Assembly: GCF_047511655.1 (NCBI RefSeq)
Contig: NC_133396.1
Coordinates: 130,891,490 to 130,955,489, forward strand
DNA from: Castor canadensis
Taxonomy: Eukaryota > Chordata > Mammalia > Rodentia > Castoridae
DNA length: 64,000 bases
Direction of reading: 5' to 3'
Positions 55,801 to 64,000 of this stretch are shown piece after piece. Positions within the stretch are counted from its first letter, which is position 1. Every line of letters starts with the position of its first letter. Position numbers and translations under genes: made by a program. The notes beneath the pieces were generated by a model. The model saw only the letters and a list, made by a program, of their open reading frames with translations, had not been told where the DNA came from and made no database searches.

Positions 55801-58800
55801 CACACAGCCCTTGGGAGTCTTAGCCTGGGGCCTGGGGACTCACTCAGGAGTCAGAGCTGGGCCAGGGGCTGGGGCAGTGGGATTTCCCCAACCCACTCAC
55901 CAGACTGCAGGATGATGCCACTGTCGGTGTCGCTGACCTCATCCTTACTCTCCATAGTGGATTTCTGGGAGGAGGGGGCACAGAAGAGGGAGGGGCAGCA
56001 AGGGTCCCAGCCTGGGCCAGGATGTGTAGGTAGCTCGGTGCTTCCCCAGCTGTGAGAGAAAAGAGAACAATGACCAAAAAACTCCATGTAAACCCCTTTG
56101 GTTCCAAACAGAGGGCCAGGAAGTGGACATGTGGACTGTGCTTCTGGAATGACTTGGGGTAGAGGGCTTTCAGGGGGAGGGGGCCAGTCTAGCACCCTGC
56201 TGGGCCTCCTTCCAAGAATGGCCTCTGGGACAAAGGAAGCCAAATGCAGTGGTGGCCATAAGAGTCACCAAGAGAAAAGGACAAGGAAAAAAGCAGGGAG
56301 AGGATGAAGAGGAGCAAGGAAGGTGGGCTGGAATGACAAAGCCAGGAGGAAAAGGAGGAGGGGAGATGTCATGGGGCACAGCTGGCCTCAGCCTAGGAGA
56401 CAAGAGGCATGTCCTACTGCCCCAGTGGACAAGCGCACTTCAAGAAGTGACTGGACACTAGGGCAAGGCTAGTCTGGGGTGCCCAAAGCTCAGATCACTC
56501 TGCTCTCTGGACCAGGTTGTTCACCTGTAAGCATGTGCAGAGACTAGGCCAGAGAGCTATCCATTAGTCTACTCCTGAGCCACCAACTATACCTAGGAGA
56601 CTCCTTAGAAGGAGTCAGCCGGATCCCCTAAACCCCATAGCCAGAGAGGATGCTGGGACCTGGTGGTGGGTACAGCGACAAAGCAGAAGCTGCCAAGGAC
56701 AGAAAGGAGACCACCCCTCCTCTGCCTCCCTTGGGCTAGACAGCACTTGGGTGGTGTGGGTGCAATCTCAGTGTGTCAGCCCAGCAGGCACCAGTCACCC
56801 AAACAAAACCCATGCCCACTCCCTCTCTCCTCACCAAGCCCACAGCCCTGGTTGGGGTCCCAGCTGGCCAGGGCTGGCAGCTGCTGGCTAGAGCGGGAGG
56901 GTAGGGAGGGGCGGGCGGAGCCCAGGCGGCGGTCTGCAAGGAGAGGCCAGCCACCTCCTCACTGAGTCAGCCCATTGAGCAAGAGTCCAAAAGTCCTTCT
57001 GAGTTTCTGTCTGGAGCTTATCCTGCTGCCTCCCCAGAGCACAGGGCCACAGCCTGGGGGAGGTGGGCTCCACCCCTGTGTGGCAGTTATAGGACAGGAT
57101 GGGAGGCCTTGGGAAAACTGACCACAAAGCAAAGCAGAGATAGAGGGAGAGAGGACTGCTGTTGACCAGGTACCTGATAGTATCTATGAAGCCCGAGTGA
57201 GCAGAGCAAAGGAGCTTTTATAGATCTGCGCAAACACAGCTTATCGAGGTACCACGGGCAGAAACAATTAAAACCATAGCCCTGAAACCAACGTATACCT
57301 TGCACTTTGGAATTTCAGTTCTCCAAGAAGGAAAGAGACTGCATGGTAGGAAAAAAAAAAGGCTCATGTGAGCCTTTACAAATATGCCAAAGAGAGATTG
57401 AGCATTGGCCATTTACCATTTATTCTGGAAGCCCGAAGGAAGTTAGGATGACTGGTAGCTCTGCTCTGTCCATCTGTCTCAAACCCTATTCCTCCTAAGG
57501 CAGAGGAGCAGTCAGCCTGGACTTCCTCCCACTGTCCCCAGAAGCCAGGGTCAGCTCACCCCTAGCTAGGAAGCAAGACCAAGACCCGAGCAAGAGAAGA
57601 GTACTAGCTGGTACTCCAAGCCTTTGCTTTAGACAAAGAGAGGAGGTAATGTGGGAGGGGAGGCCATTAATTAGTCACACTTGCTAATTAATTATTAACT
57701 ACTAAGAAGTTGCCTTGAAAGGCTGGGAAAATTCAGCCCTTGCCTCTCAGGGACTACCAGAAGGGGACCTCCCAGGACACAGGGGTGCCTTAGCATGCCT
57801 TCTCTCTTCTCCAGCTTCTCTCTCCCCAAACCTGCTCAGTCCTCACTGCCAAGATCAAGGAAGGAGGTACTGACATTCTGGGTGTTCCCAATCTGATGCC
57901 GGGTCTACTCTGAGCTAACTTGCTGCCCCAGGTAGGAGAAAGAACACAGGACCAGAGTCCAGATTCAAGGCTCAGTTGTGCTACACCTGTGTTAACTGGG
58001 GAAAAAAGTCACCTGGCCTCTGGAGTTTCCTTTCCTCAATTGCACAATGAAGATGGGACACGACCTAAGGCCTTTTCTAGCTCCCCGGTCTGAATTTGGA
58101 TCTTCTGGACAATGTCAGAATAAGATGGAAATCTTCATAGCCATGGAGCAAACCCCACTCACTGCACCCCAGAGGCTGTCCTCCTCAGTGTAAGGGACCT
58201 GCCCCACCCCACCCACAGGGACGGGAGCCCTGGGTGTGTAAAGTATGACTTTAGATAAAGGAAGTTCAGGTGACATCCCCACCCCTTCCCCAACTCAGGA
58301 GTGCATGGGGTGAATTCCTGTACGCAGCCCATCTCATCCAGCCCTAGCAGTGAGCCCAAAAAAGCAGTCACCTGGCAGAACAGTGTCCCCAGAAAAAGGC
58401 AGAGAAAACAAGAGGCCTAGAGGTAGAAGGGGAAACTCCAGCACACTTTCCCTCAGGGAAGTCCTGCCACAAATGTGCCCCCAAAGCCACGTCTTCCCTG
58501 TTGCAGCCCATGTATGCTTGCTTTTCGTCTGATAGAAATTGAGACCTGGCCACAGAGATAGGCTCCCTGTGAGAGCCCAGGAACCCTCTCTTATCCCTGT
58601 GTCCCAGACATGAGCTGGGGGACTGGAGGTGATGGCTACTTCCTGAGTTCCCTCCACTCCCCGGCCAACTCCACCCTGCCCCACCCTCACCTGCTTCTGG
58701 GCTTTAATCCAGTTCAGGAACGACCCCCTGCTCCCAAATCAAGGAGCGAGGGGCCTCGCATGTTGCCTCAGGGTCTCCCAGGCCACTGGCCGGCCACAGC

Positions 58801-61800
58801 CACTTTGTGCTCTCTCTCTGAGCAAGCTCCAACTCTGCGCTGTCTGCTGGCCTCCCCTCTGGCTGGCCCGCTGGTCCCTCCCGCCTGCTTGCAGTCCCTC
58901 CCAGGCTGCCGGGCCAGGGGAAACAGGTTACTTGTTATGACTTGAGTCAGAGGGGAGGGGCAGGTGAGCAAGTCCTTCCCTGAACTAATCCTGCAGCTGA
59001 CTGTTGCCGGCAGGCAGCTCCTGGGCCTCTGCACTTCCGGGCCGAGAGGAGCAGAGAAAAGGGGCTCCCCACAGAGGAATCCCAGAAGGCAAGAGGGGTC
59101 TGGTCTCAAAAGGACTGGGGTGCAGTGTGTTGGGCTAGAAGGCGCAATCAGTGTCCCCTGTCTTGCCCAGCTCTTCCTGCCTTCCTTGAACTCCAGATCC
59201 CCTTTCCAGAAATTGAGGAATGTTGAGTACCCCCCCAAAAAAAATAGGGTAAAAAGTCCACTGTGCATGGGGAACATTAACTGGAAATTTAGAAACCGTT
59301 GGGAGGGTCACTGTTCTCCTCTGTACACTGAAATGGAGACCACCTGAATTTGTCTGTCCCAAATCTGGACCTTACGCTGAACTGGGAGTGGTGGAACACA
59401 AGAGATCCCAGATAGGAGGATCTCTTGATCCCAGAAGTTCTAGGCCACATAGTGAGACCCGGCTTAAAGAAAAAGGGGAAAGAAAAGGAAAAAAAAAGGG
59501 ACCAGAGATCAAAATGGAAATTGTTTCCTAAAAAAAAATGAAGCTTTCAGGCCTCACACCCCATTGGCCCTCTGTTTGGGATCCAGTCTATTTCCCGGCG
59601 GGGGGTGGGGGGTGGGGTGGGGGAGGGAGAAGCAGAGCTAGGGCTGCCCGTTGCCTGTCCTCAGAGGCTAGCATGAGATGTGCTGCAGATCACAGAGGCT
59701 GCCCTTAACCTTCATCCTACTATCTCCCATCCCCGAGTTCTCAGATTCTCCCACCATGACCAACCCAGATCCCAGCACCTCAACATACATGTGGGTTTCC
59801 TTCCTCCAGCTCCTATCCCCTTTCCCTTTATCCCAGTGCGGGGATGACAGGAGAGATCTGCTGTCATCAAGCATCTGAGGAGCAGAGCAATGTCACAGTC
59901 TACCACATCCCCTTCAGCAGCAACCCATTCCTCCTATACACAGACACCCCTCCCACCCCCACACACCCCTTCACATTCCTGTACACACCCTCTTTCCAAA
60001 CAATGCTACCCTCAGAGTCCTCCAGGCTGACCACCTCCTGTCCCCAGGCTGAGGCAGAGGGGCCCTCACAGGGGACAGTCCTCCTTCCCCATGGTGGGGA
60101 GCACGCTCTCTGGGCTGCCCAAAGAACCTGAATCCTTTCCTTTCCCTTCCCCAGTCCTCTACAATGCAGCAGTTTCTTCCCATCCCCCTACAGATTTACA
60201 CTTTCTTCCAATGTCAAACAGAGGGGCTAACCCTGGGCATAAGCAGCCTTTGCCCATCCCCCAACTCCAACCAGGGAGGAGAGGCAGAAGTTTCTAGAAT
60301 CAGCTCATAACTTACATTTTTTAATGCATTAAAATAAAAAGAATTACTAAAATAACCAATTATATTGAAATACAGTTCTAGAACCAGAAAAACATAACAA
60401 TATATATTACTTCTTTATTAACATTGAAGAGGACCCAGCAAGGGGTAATTTCATACAAGTGATGAGTGTAGACCATTTCCACATGGCTGCACCAGTGGGA
60501 TAGGACCTGAATTCTACTAATGGCAAAGTGACAGGTCCTGCCAATGCTACTGTGTTTTGTGGTCTTCCAACTAAAGGGAATGCTAACTACTGAAAGAGTG
60601 ATGAAAAATAAAGACTTAGTTCCCCGCCCCCATCTAAGTTTATAAACCCTCTGAATGCTATCCACAGATGCCTTGGTGCCTGTGGACCCAGTTAAGACCT
60701 CTGCTCTCAGGTGACCCCCACCTGAGTTCAGGGGAGAGAAGTGAAATTGGCTTAAGGCTGTATACACACCGGGTCAGAAATTACTCAACTTGTCTTCCAG
60801 GAAAAGACTCCAGGCCTTTCACTAATGATTCTTATGGTTTGGAACCAGCTTTTCAAGAAGCCATGTTGTGCGGTCAGTGATGTCACAAACTCAGAGCCGC
60901 CCCACACAGAACACAACTCCCCCTAAAAGACGTATGCAACCTGTGAAGAGGCAGCCCAAGGCAACTAACAGGCAGCTTAACCTGCCTCTACCCGACTTAC
61001 CAACTACCACCTGATCCAGGGAGGCAGGTCAGCCATGCAATAGAGCTTTTTCTTTTTGCAAAAACCCAGTTCTTGCCATGGTACTGGCTTCTGTGGACAT
61101 CTGGCATGGAGCCTTTAGCTCAGTAACAGAACCTCAGATCAACTTGTTTGCATTGAACCTTGAGAATGTGCTAAATGAAACCTTGCTCCTGCAAATTTGC
61201 ACCCAGCGATTCCCAATCCAGAAGAATCTAAAGTTTGGAATGGGGCTGGCAAACCAACCCTGCCACCAAGATCTCCTGAGAGATTACATCTCATCTAGCT
61301 GATTGCCATGATAATCAACTCAAAATACCAAGTGAGAAGTGGGCACTGCAGAGGCCAGCTTGGAATATGAAACTCAGTGGTTCAGGACCAGTCTAGGAAC
61401 CTGGGAACTAAAAGGCAGCCCCTAATCCCAAAGACCAAGACCCCATCACCAAGCCCACCAGCAGGTGAGGAAGTGGGATTTCCCTGCACAGTATTACAGC
61501 ACTTACACTCTGATCTTGGTGGACAAGAAAAACTGCTTCTTTGGGAAATTCATTCCCAAAGGATATGTCGTGAGTCAGAAAACTTCCACAGCCAGGTAGC
61601 CAACTATTCTTGATTTTTTTTTTCCAGAGTTCCTTCTTTTAAATTTATTCTGATGCTGGGATCCAAAGTTCTTTAAACCAAGCACCTCAGCCATCCCAAT
61701 TATACCCCAGCCAAGTACCATCACCGAAACTCCTACAATGTAACTCAGTGAATTTACAAATCAATGGTCAGTGGCTGGAGCTAACAGAGGTAAAAGGAAG

Positions 61801-62454
61801 AAGGAAAACAGCCTGGTACCCTCCAGGCAAGAGGGAGACCGGTCCTTAACTGTTTCCTTCTCAACGCTCCTCCTTCCTGCCCACTGGGAAAGGTGTTCGC
61901 CTCCACCAGGCCGTGGTGGAGTGGACTCAGTCGGGGAGCTCCGATTAGCCTGGAATGAGTGCTGAAATCAGACCTCTAGGCTTTCTGTAAAAAGCCCCTT
62001 TGTCCTGTCCACCCCGCTCCCCTCCCCCACCGCGCCCTCCACTTCCAGGCCGTCCTGAGACTTTGCTCCTTTTGTTTGGCTGCTTTCAGGCTTCCCGGAA
62101 CCTGTGGCCAGGAGATTCACAAGCTTGGGGAAGGTCGAAGGAGAAAGGTGGAGGAGTTGGAAACATGCACTTTACGTAGGAATTCAGAATTCCTACCCCC
62201 TCGATAAAGTTATCCTATTTCCTGTAAGACCCCATCCGTTAAGGATGGAGACCAGGGGTTTAGGGGCTTGATTCCCCCCACCCCCCAATTCTCCCGCGCG
62301 AGGTTCCCCTAAGTGCCGCCTTACCTGTCCCATGGAGCTCTGGTGCCTCCCGGCTGCCTCCGCGCCTGCCTCGCAGCTTCAGGACCTGTTGGTCCTGGCC
62401 ACCCTCGCTCTCCCCGCGTCTCCCCCCGGCCTTCCCTCCCCAGAGGTATTTCAT
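42140..62454 (-). CDS. INAVA: INAVA (C1orf106), innate immunity activator, complete coding region
   Basis: Coding exons in transcript order: 55901-55955, 55091-55215, 54467-54583, 53614-53836, 49236-49289, 48152-48362, 47713-47886, 45288-45969, 43857-43949. They total 1734 bp (577 residues plus stop), with all phases matching. The protein starts MESKDEVSDTDSGIILQSGP. Residues about 22-160 form the helical CUPID (DUF3338) domain, which binds cytohesin ARF-GEFs. A Ser/Pro-rich middle follows, then a C-terminal part with EELKWWHERARLRSSRPHSL, and the end is PENGEIISQV. In human and mouse the protein stabilises epithelial junctions and promotes pattern-receptor signalling, and the locus is an inflammatory-bowel-disease risk gene (established knowledge). 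Upstream non-coding exons extend to a CpG island. Confidence 0.93.
42163..42168 (-). promoter_or_regulatory. INAVA poly(A) signal AATAAA
   Basis: Read as tttatt on the plus strand. It is the first canonical signal after the INAVA stop that fits the UTR length. Confidence 0.7.
43857..43949 (-). CDS. INAVA: INAVA last coding exon
   Basis: 31 codons including TAA. Encodes VPTVCVLRRSPEGTPVQVFV then PENGEIISQV. The acceptor is ccctggcag, phase 0. The C-terminal ISQV resembles a class-I-like PDZ ligand end, which is an inference. Confidence 0.92.
   Translation of the reverse strand, partial: VPTVCVLRRSPEGTPVQVFVPENGEIISQV
44628..44832 (-). repeat. MIR SINE relic
   Basis: The reverse MIR pattern is visible: 'tgtgacataggtcctatct', 'gagaggcccaaaggagttga' and 'gggaccggaatttgaacctt'. 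Confidence 0.6.
45288..45969 (-). CDS. INAVA: INAVA large penultimate coding exon
   Basis: 682 bp, one base in and phase 0 out (residues 320-547). Ser/Pro/Arg-rich and largely disordered. Contains HSCSEDSGSDVSSISHPTSP, GYFPAGRYVVVTESHLPPGE, SHSRIVRTPSLKDSPAGRAL and EELKWWHERARLRSSRPHSL. The donor is CAG|GTATGC and the acceptor cctctttag. It is markedly GC-rich. Confidence 0.93.
46433..46632. repeat. Inverted pair of ID-like SINEs
   Basis: A sense ID (46433-46522, 'gagttagatcccagcactgc') is followed after 10 bases by an antisense copy (46532-46632, 'cttgctaggcaggtgcctta'). The poly(A) of one faces the poly(T) of the other. They lie in an INAVA intron. Confidence 0.75.
46805..46950 (+). repeat. 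B1-like SINE fragment with ID-like end
   Basis: 'caaggccagcctgggctata' and 'agtgagcccctgttac' are B1-type. A short ID-like remnant follows. Confidence 0.6.
47713..47886 (-). CDS. INAVA: INAVA coding exon
   Basis: 174 bp, one base in and two out (residues 262-319). Encodes SPATTPQDGPSNSSLWLLEP, YHMVPIRSVPGQRQGRTSAP and GRRGQSQSL. The donor is GAG|GTAAGAG and the acceptor ctttgcag. A 29-base piece is repeated in the upstream intron (see findings). Confidence 0.92.
48152..48362 (-). CDS. INAVA: INAVA coding exon, Pro/Ser-rich
   Basis: 211 bp, two bases in and two out (residues 192-261). Encodes DSQVPKPPPESPAPPSRALP and SPWKETSLDHPYERPRKSSE. The donor is CAG|GTCAGG and the acceptor acccctgcag. 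Confidence 0.92.
49236..49289 (-). CDS. INAVA: INAVA small coding exon
   Basis: A 54-bp exon encoding LSASDDSSLSDGLLLEE (residues 174-191), an acidic Ser-rich stretch. The donor is AAG|GTGAGA and the acceptor ctccccag. Confidence 0.92.
49468..49600 (+). repeat. MIR SINE relic
   Basis: 'ttttaatcctggctctctca', 'ctggctatgcaaccttg' and 'cagttcctccatctgtc' in MIR order. Confidence 0.65.
49921..50003 (+). pseudogene. 5S rRNA pseudogene (3'-truncated)
   Basis: The first roughly 82 bases of 5S rRNA align without gaps, with about eight or nine mismatches. The internal promoter box C region (aagctaagcagggtcgggcc and tggttagtacttgg) is unchanged. The match ends after 'tacttgg', so about 38 bases of the 3' end are missing. 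It lies in an INAVA intron on the strand opposite to the gene. It cannot make functional 5S rRNA. Confidence 0.85.
50085..50255 (-). repeat. MIR SINE relic
   Basis: Reverse MIR pattern: 'cataacaaccacataaggca', 'ctccatgtaacaacaggaaa' and 'ggttgagtcagaattcac'. Confidence 0.5.
51195..51410 (+). repeat. hAT-type DNA transposon relic
   Basis: Contains 'caatagctatatgtggctag' and 'tggctaccatattggacag', phrases typical of an old non-autonomous mammalian DNA transposon family. Subfamily not assigned. Confidence 0.45.
53614..53836 (-). CDS. INAVA: INAVA coding exon, CUPID domain second half
   Basis: 223 bp, phase 0 in and one base out (residues 100-173). Encodes DPLSSLERQLALQLQITEAA, RRLCAEQNLSRQVRRQRKHA and ALQEEKKLRELQRCLGERRR, a long charged coiled-coil-like helix. 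The donor is GAG|GTGAGC and the acceptor ctgtccctcag. Confidence 0.93.
54467..54583 (-). CDS. INAVA: INAVA coding exon, CUPID domain middle
   Basis: 39 codons, phase 0 (residues 61-99). Encodes ELTGALPAEYPLKPGEKAPR and VHRRIGAAYKLDEWALHRE. The donor is GAG|GTGAGA and the acceptor ttccccccag. Confidence 0.93.
55091..55215 (-). CDS. INAVA: INAVA coding exon, CUPID domain start
   Basis: 125 bp, two bases in and phase 0 out (residues 19-60). Encodes PDSPVSPMKELTHAVRKQQK and ALEARLEACLEELRRLCLRE, the first coiled-coil helix of the CUPID domain. The donor is GCG|GTGAGG and the acceptor ctcccacag. Confidence 0.93.
55901..56049 (-). CDS. INAVA: INAVA first coding exon (start at 55955)
   Basis: The exon runs from a strong acceptor (tctcttttctctcacag) at 56049, or an alternative AG at 55964, to the donor CTG|GTGAGTGG. 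The coding part is 55901-55955: MESKDEVSDTDSGIILQS plus one base. This Met is taken because it matches the known protein start. Upstream sequence in the same frame is open back to an ATG at 56243 if the exon is not spliced, so a form with 96 extra N-terminal residues is conceivable. Confidence 0.85.
56835..56933 (-). other. INAVA: Probable INAVA 5' exon
   Basis: 99 bases flanked by a very good acceptor (gcctctccttgcag) and donor (TTG|GTGAGG) on the minus strand. Neither its phase nor its frames connect with the MESKDEV frame, so it is probably untranslated in the main product. GC-rich. Confidence 0.55.
57940..58090 (+). repeat. MIR SINE relic
   Basis: 'ggaccagagtccagattcaa', 'cctctggagtttcctttcct' and 'gcacaatgaagatggg' follow the MIR core order. 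Confidence 0.5.
58691..58960 (-). promoter_or_regulatory. Possible alternative INAVA first exon/promoter
   Basis: A strong minus-strand donor (CAG|GTGAGGG) at 58689-58690 ends a stretch whose start cannot be set. An AP-1 consensus TGAGTCA lies at 58943-58949. I infer an alternative transcription start in this interval; there is no TATA box. Confidence 0.35.
59378..59492 (+). repeat. B1-like SINE
   Basis: 'gggagtggtggaacacaaga' and 'ctaggccacatagtgagacc' with an A-rich tail. The left end is rearranged. Confidence 0.55.
59600..59627 (+). other. G-quadruplex-forming tract
   Basis: Five G-runs of 6, 6, 4, 5 and 3 are separated by single T or A bases. This is a near-ideal intramolecular G-quadruplex pattern on the plus strand (the template strand of INAVA). 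Confidence 0.7.
62325..62454 (-). other. INAVA: Probable INAVA distal first exon
   Basis: Ends at a strong donor (CAG|GTAAGGCGG) at 62323-62324 on the minus strand, just downstream of the CpG island. It contains ATG 62452-62454 in a weak context, opening MKYLWGGKAGGRRGESEGGQ and 23 further codons. The phase does not join the INAVA frame. The true 5' end is not defined and may lie in the island. Confidence 0.5.
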
Positions 62455-62579
62455 TTAACTTAGGCATTTGCAGCATCCCAAATGTTAAAGATCCCAAGAC
62501 ATCTGTCCCCTGGGGCATACCAAAGCCCAGAGGAAAGAGGGGGACAATGCTAGAGTGACCTTGAGATTCTGATCCAAGA

Positions 62580-63020
62580 GTCGGGGCGGAGCCTCATGTT
62601 GGGGTGGGAAGGTGCCAGCCAGGGTGGGAGTCCTGTGGGAGCAGCCGCTCGGGGGGCCGAGCTGTCCCCTTTCTCCCGCTTTCGGACGCCCACGGGGCGG
62701 GACACCCCCGGCGCGGCCAGTTTGCGCGGCCCAGGCGGGAGGAGGCTCGGCTCGCGGTCCGGGTGCCGCCTTTCATCCGCGCGCTGCGGCCCGGCCGGGG
62801 GGCAGTTTTCATTCCAAGAGACCCCGGGGTGGAAGGATGAAAGGAGATGTCACGAAGGGGCCGCGTTCCTCCGCACTCTCGCCGCCCCACGTCCTCTTCC
62901 CGCTTGCTGTGTCCCGCAGCCGGCTGCGCAGTGGCGGGCGCGGGGGCCGCGATGGCCTGGCCTCCCCTCTTGCGGCCCCGGCCCGGTCCTGCTGGGGGCC
63001 GGCTGGTGACAATAAAGCAG
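62580..63020. promoter_or_regulatory. CpG island, probable INAVA promoter
   Basis: The only dense CpG region of the window, with GC boxes (ggggcgg near 62583, ggggcggg near 62695) and runs such as 'ccggcgcggcc' and 'gcgcgctgcggcccggcc'. It lies directly upstream of the distal INAVA exon donor. Long open frames on both strands here are a by-product of GC content. Confidence 0.65.
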
Positions 63021-64000
63021 CAGTCTTGGGGTGGGGGGGGTAGGGGTGGGAGAGCCCCTCCTGCGATGCCGCCACGGTCCATTCATTCCCTCCCTCGCAC
63101 TTCCCGGGTCTCATCTGTCCCACTAACATTTACTGAGCACCACTGGGGTCCGCCACTGTGGATCGAAGTTCAAGCTCCTTCACAGGAAGGGTCCTCGCAG
63201 CCTAGATGAGCAAGGATGGTATGGGTGAAGAAGGGCTGAAACGGGAGTTTGGGATCTAAGGCCCAGACTCCTTAGATTCTGTGTCAGGTCCAGCCACTCG
63301 CCCCCATATGTCAAATGGCTGGGTCATGTCCTGAGAAGAGGCAGGGTAAGCACTCATTCCATTTTCAGCCATCTTCGTGGTACAAACATGAGCTACAGGT
63401 TTTTTGGCTTTTTTTTTTTTTTTTTTGGTGGTACTGGGGTTTGAACTCAGGGCCTCATGCTCGCTAGGCAGGTGCTCTTCTGGCTTGAGCCACTCCACCA
63501 GCTTTACAGGTTTAAAGAGATAAAACAACAGGGGACCAGTCACAGGTGATCATTAACTCAGTCCCGGGGTTCCAGAGAGGTTGTTATAACTGTCATCACT
63601 TGAAGGGAGCAGTCTGGTTCCCAAGGCATGATTACTGCTGCTCCAGGGTACAGTCTCATCATTGTAAGTAATTGCCCTCATTTGGAGGGATAGTTTGTCC
63701 TACAAGTCTCCCACTGTGCCTTAGGGGAAGTTTCAGTCCCTTGTCATAAAGATGTTATCAATCATTCCTGTCCTTCCTTGATTCCAAGGTAGCTGCAGGA
63801 GAGAGTAGCTCAGCAGTATAAAATGGAGACAGAAATGTCTGTTTTAAGTTAAATTATGGGCCCAAGTAAGGAGTCATTGCTTTTCAGCAAAAGCAGTTTA
63901 AGTACTTCTTACAGGACCAGGAACCAGGCTGAGGCAGGAAGGTGGCAAGTTCAAAAAAAAAGAGGTAAAGAGGTAGTGGCAGAATAGAAGCACAATGGCA
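63021..64000. other. Region upstream of the CpG island
   Basis: Contains one antisense ID-like SINE (63402-63510: a long poly(T), then 'ggtactggggtttgaactca' and 'gctaggcaggtgctcttctg'). No other feature was recognised. Confidence 0.6.

Noticed and set aside
58691-58727. Short frame ending GSFLNWIKAQKQ as a coding N-terminal exon of INAVA
   Set aside because: A stop lies just upstream in that frame and no in-frame start or compatible upstream exon was found. Kept only as a possible non-coding first exon.
62594-63082. Long open frames on both strands in the CpG island (up to 162 codons)
   Set aside because: Overlapping frames on both strands are a consequence of high GC content and few stops. 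None links by splicing to a recognisable exon.

Overview
The window is nuclear DNA from a mammal, most likely a rodent. Coding sequence is split into short exons with GT-AG borders, introns are kilobases long, and tRNA-Ala-derived ID SINEs, B1-type (7SL-derived) SINEs, composites of the two, MIRs and old L1 are scattered throughout. The commonest SINE ends in a 'gagttcaaaccccagtacc' block and is joined to a B1-like left half. I associate that with beaver/kangaroo-rat type rodents (Castorimorpha), but the species assignment is inference.

Three protein genes are recognisable, and their order matches human 1q32.1 (INAVA - MROH3P - KIF21B). (1) 1-6100, plus strand: the 3' end of KIF21B. It holds two WD40-coding exons, two alternative terminal coding exons and a 3.9-kb 3' UTR ending at an AATAAA. 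(2) 9335-40490, minus strand: MROH3, a maestro HEAT-like repeat gene. I joined 22 coding exons; every splice phase agrees and they give one open frame of 910 codons plus stop. The human counterpart is named as a pseudogene, so an intact copy is notable. (3) 42140 to about 62900, minus strand: INAVA (C1orf106), nine coding exons giving 577 residues, with non-coding 5' exons and a CpG island near 62580-63020 as the probable promoter.

KIF21B and MROH3 are convergent, with about 3.2 kb between their poly(A) sites. INAVA and MROH3 are in tandem on the minus strand, with about 1.7 kb between the INAVA poly(A) site and the MROH3 start. The three genes are neighbours by synteny and I see no shared pathway: KIF21B is a kinesin-4 motor, INAVA a cytohesin-binding adaptor of epithelial junctions and innate signalling, and MROH3 is uncharacterised.

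MROH3 introns hold most of the repeats, including a 3.4-kb decayed L1 with nested SINEs. INAVA introns are repeat-poor. They carry a 5S rRNA-like pseudogene, a short decayed copy of a coding-exon segment and a G-quadruplex candidate. I found no novel defence, viral or mobile system. The items worth checking are the intact MROH3 frame, INAVA's 5' architecture with an overlapping upstream ORF, the exon-segment duplicate, the Pumilio-site cluster in the KIF21B 3' UTR and the 5S-like copy.
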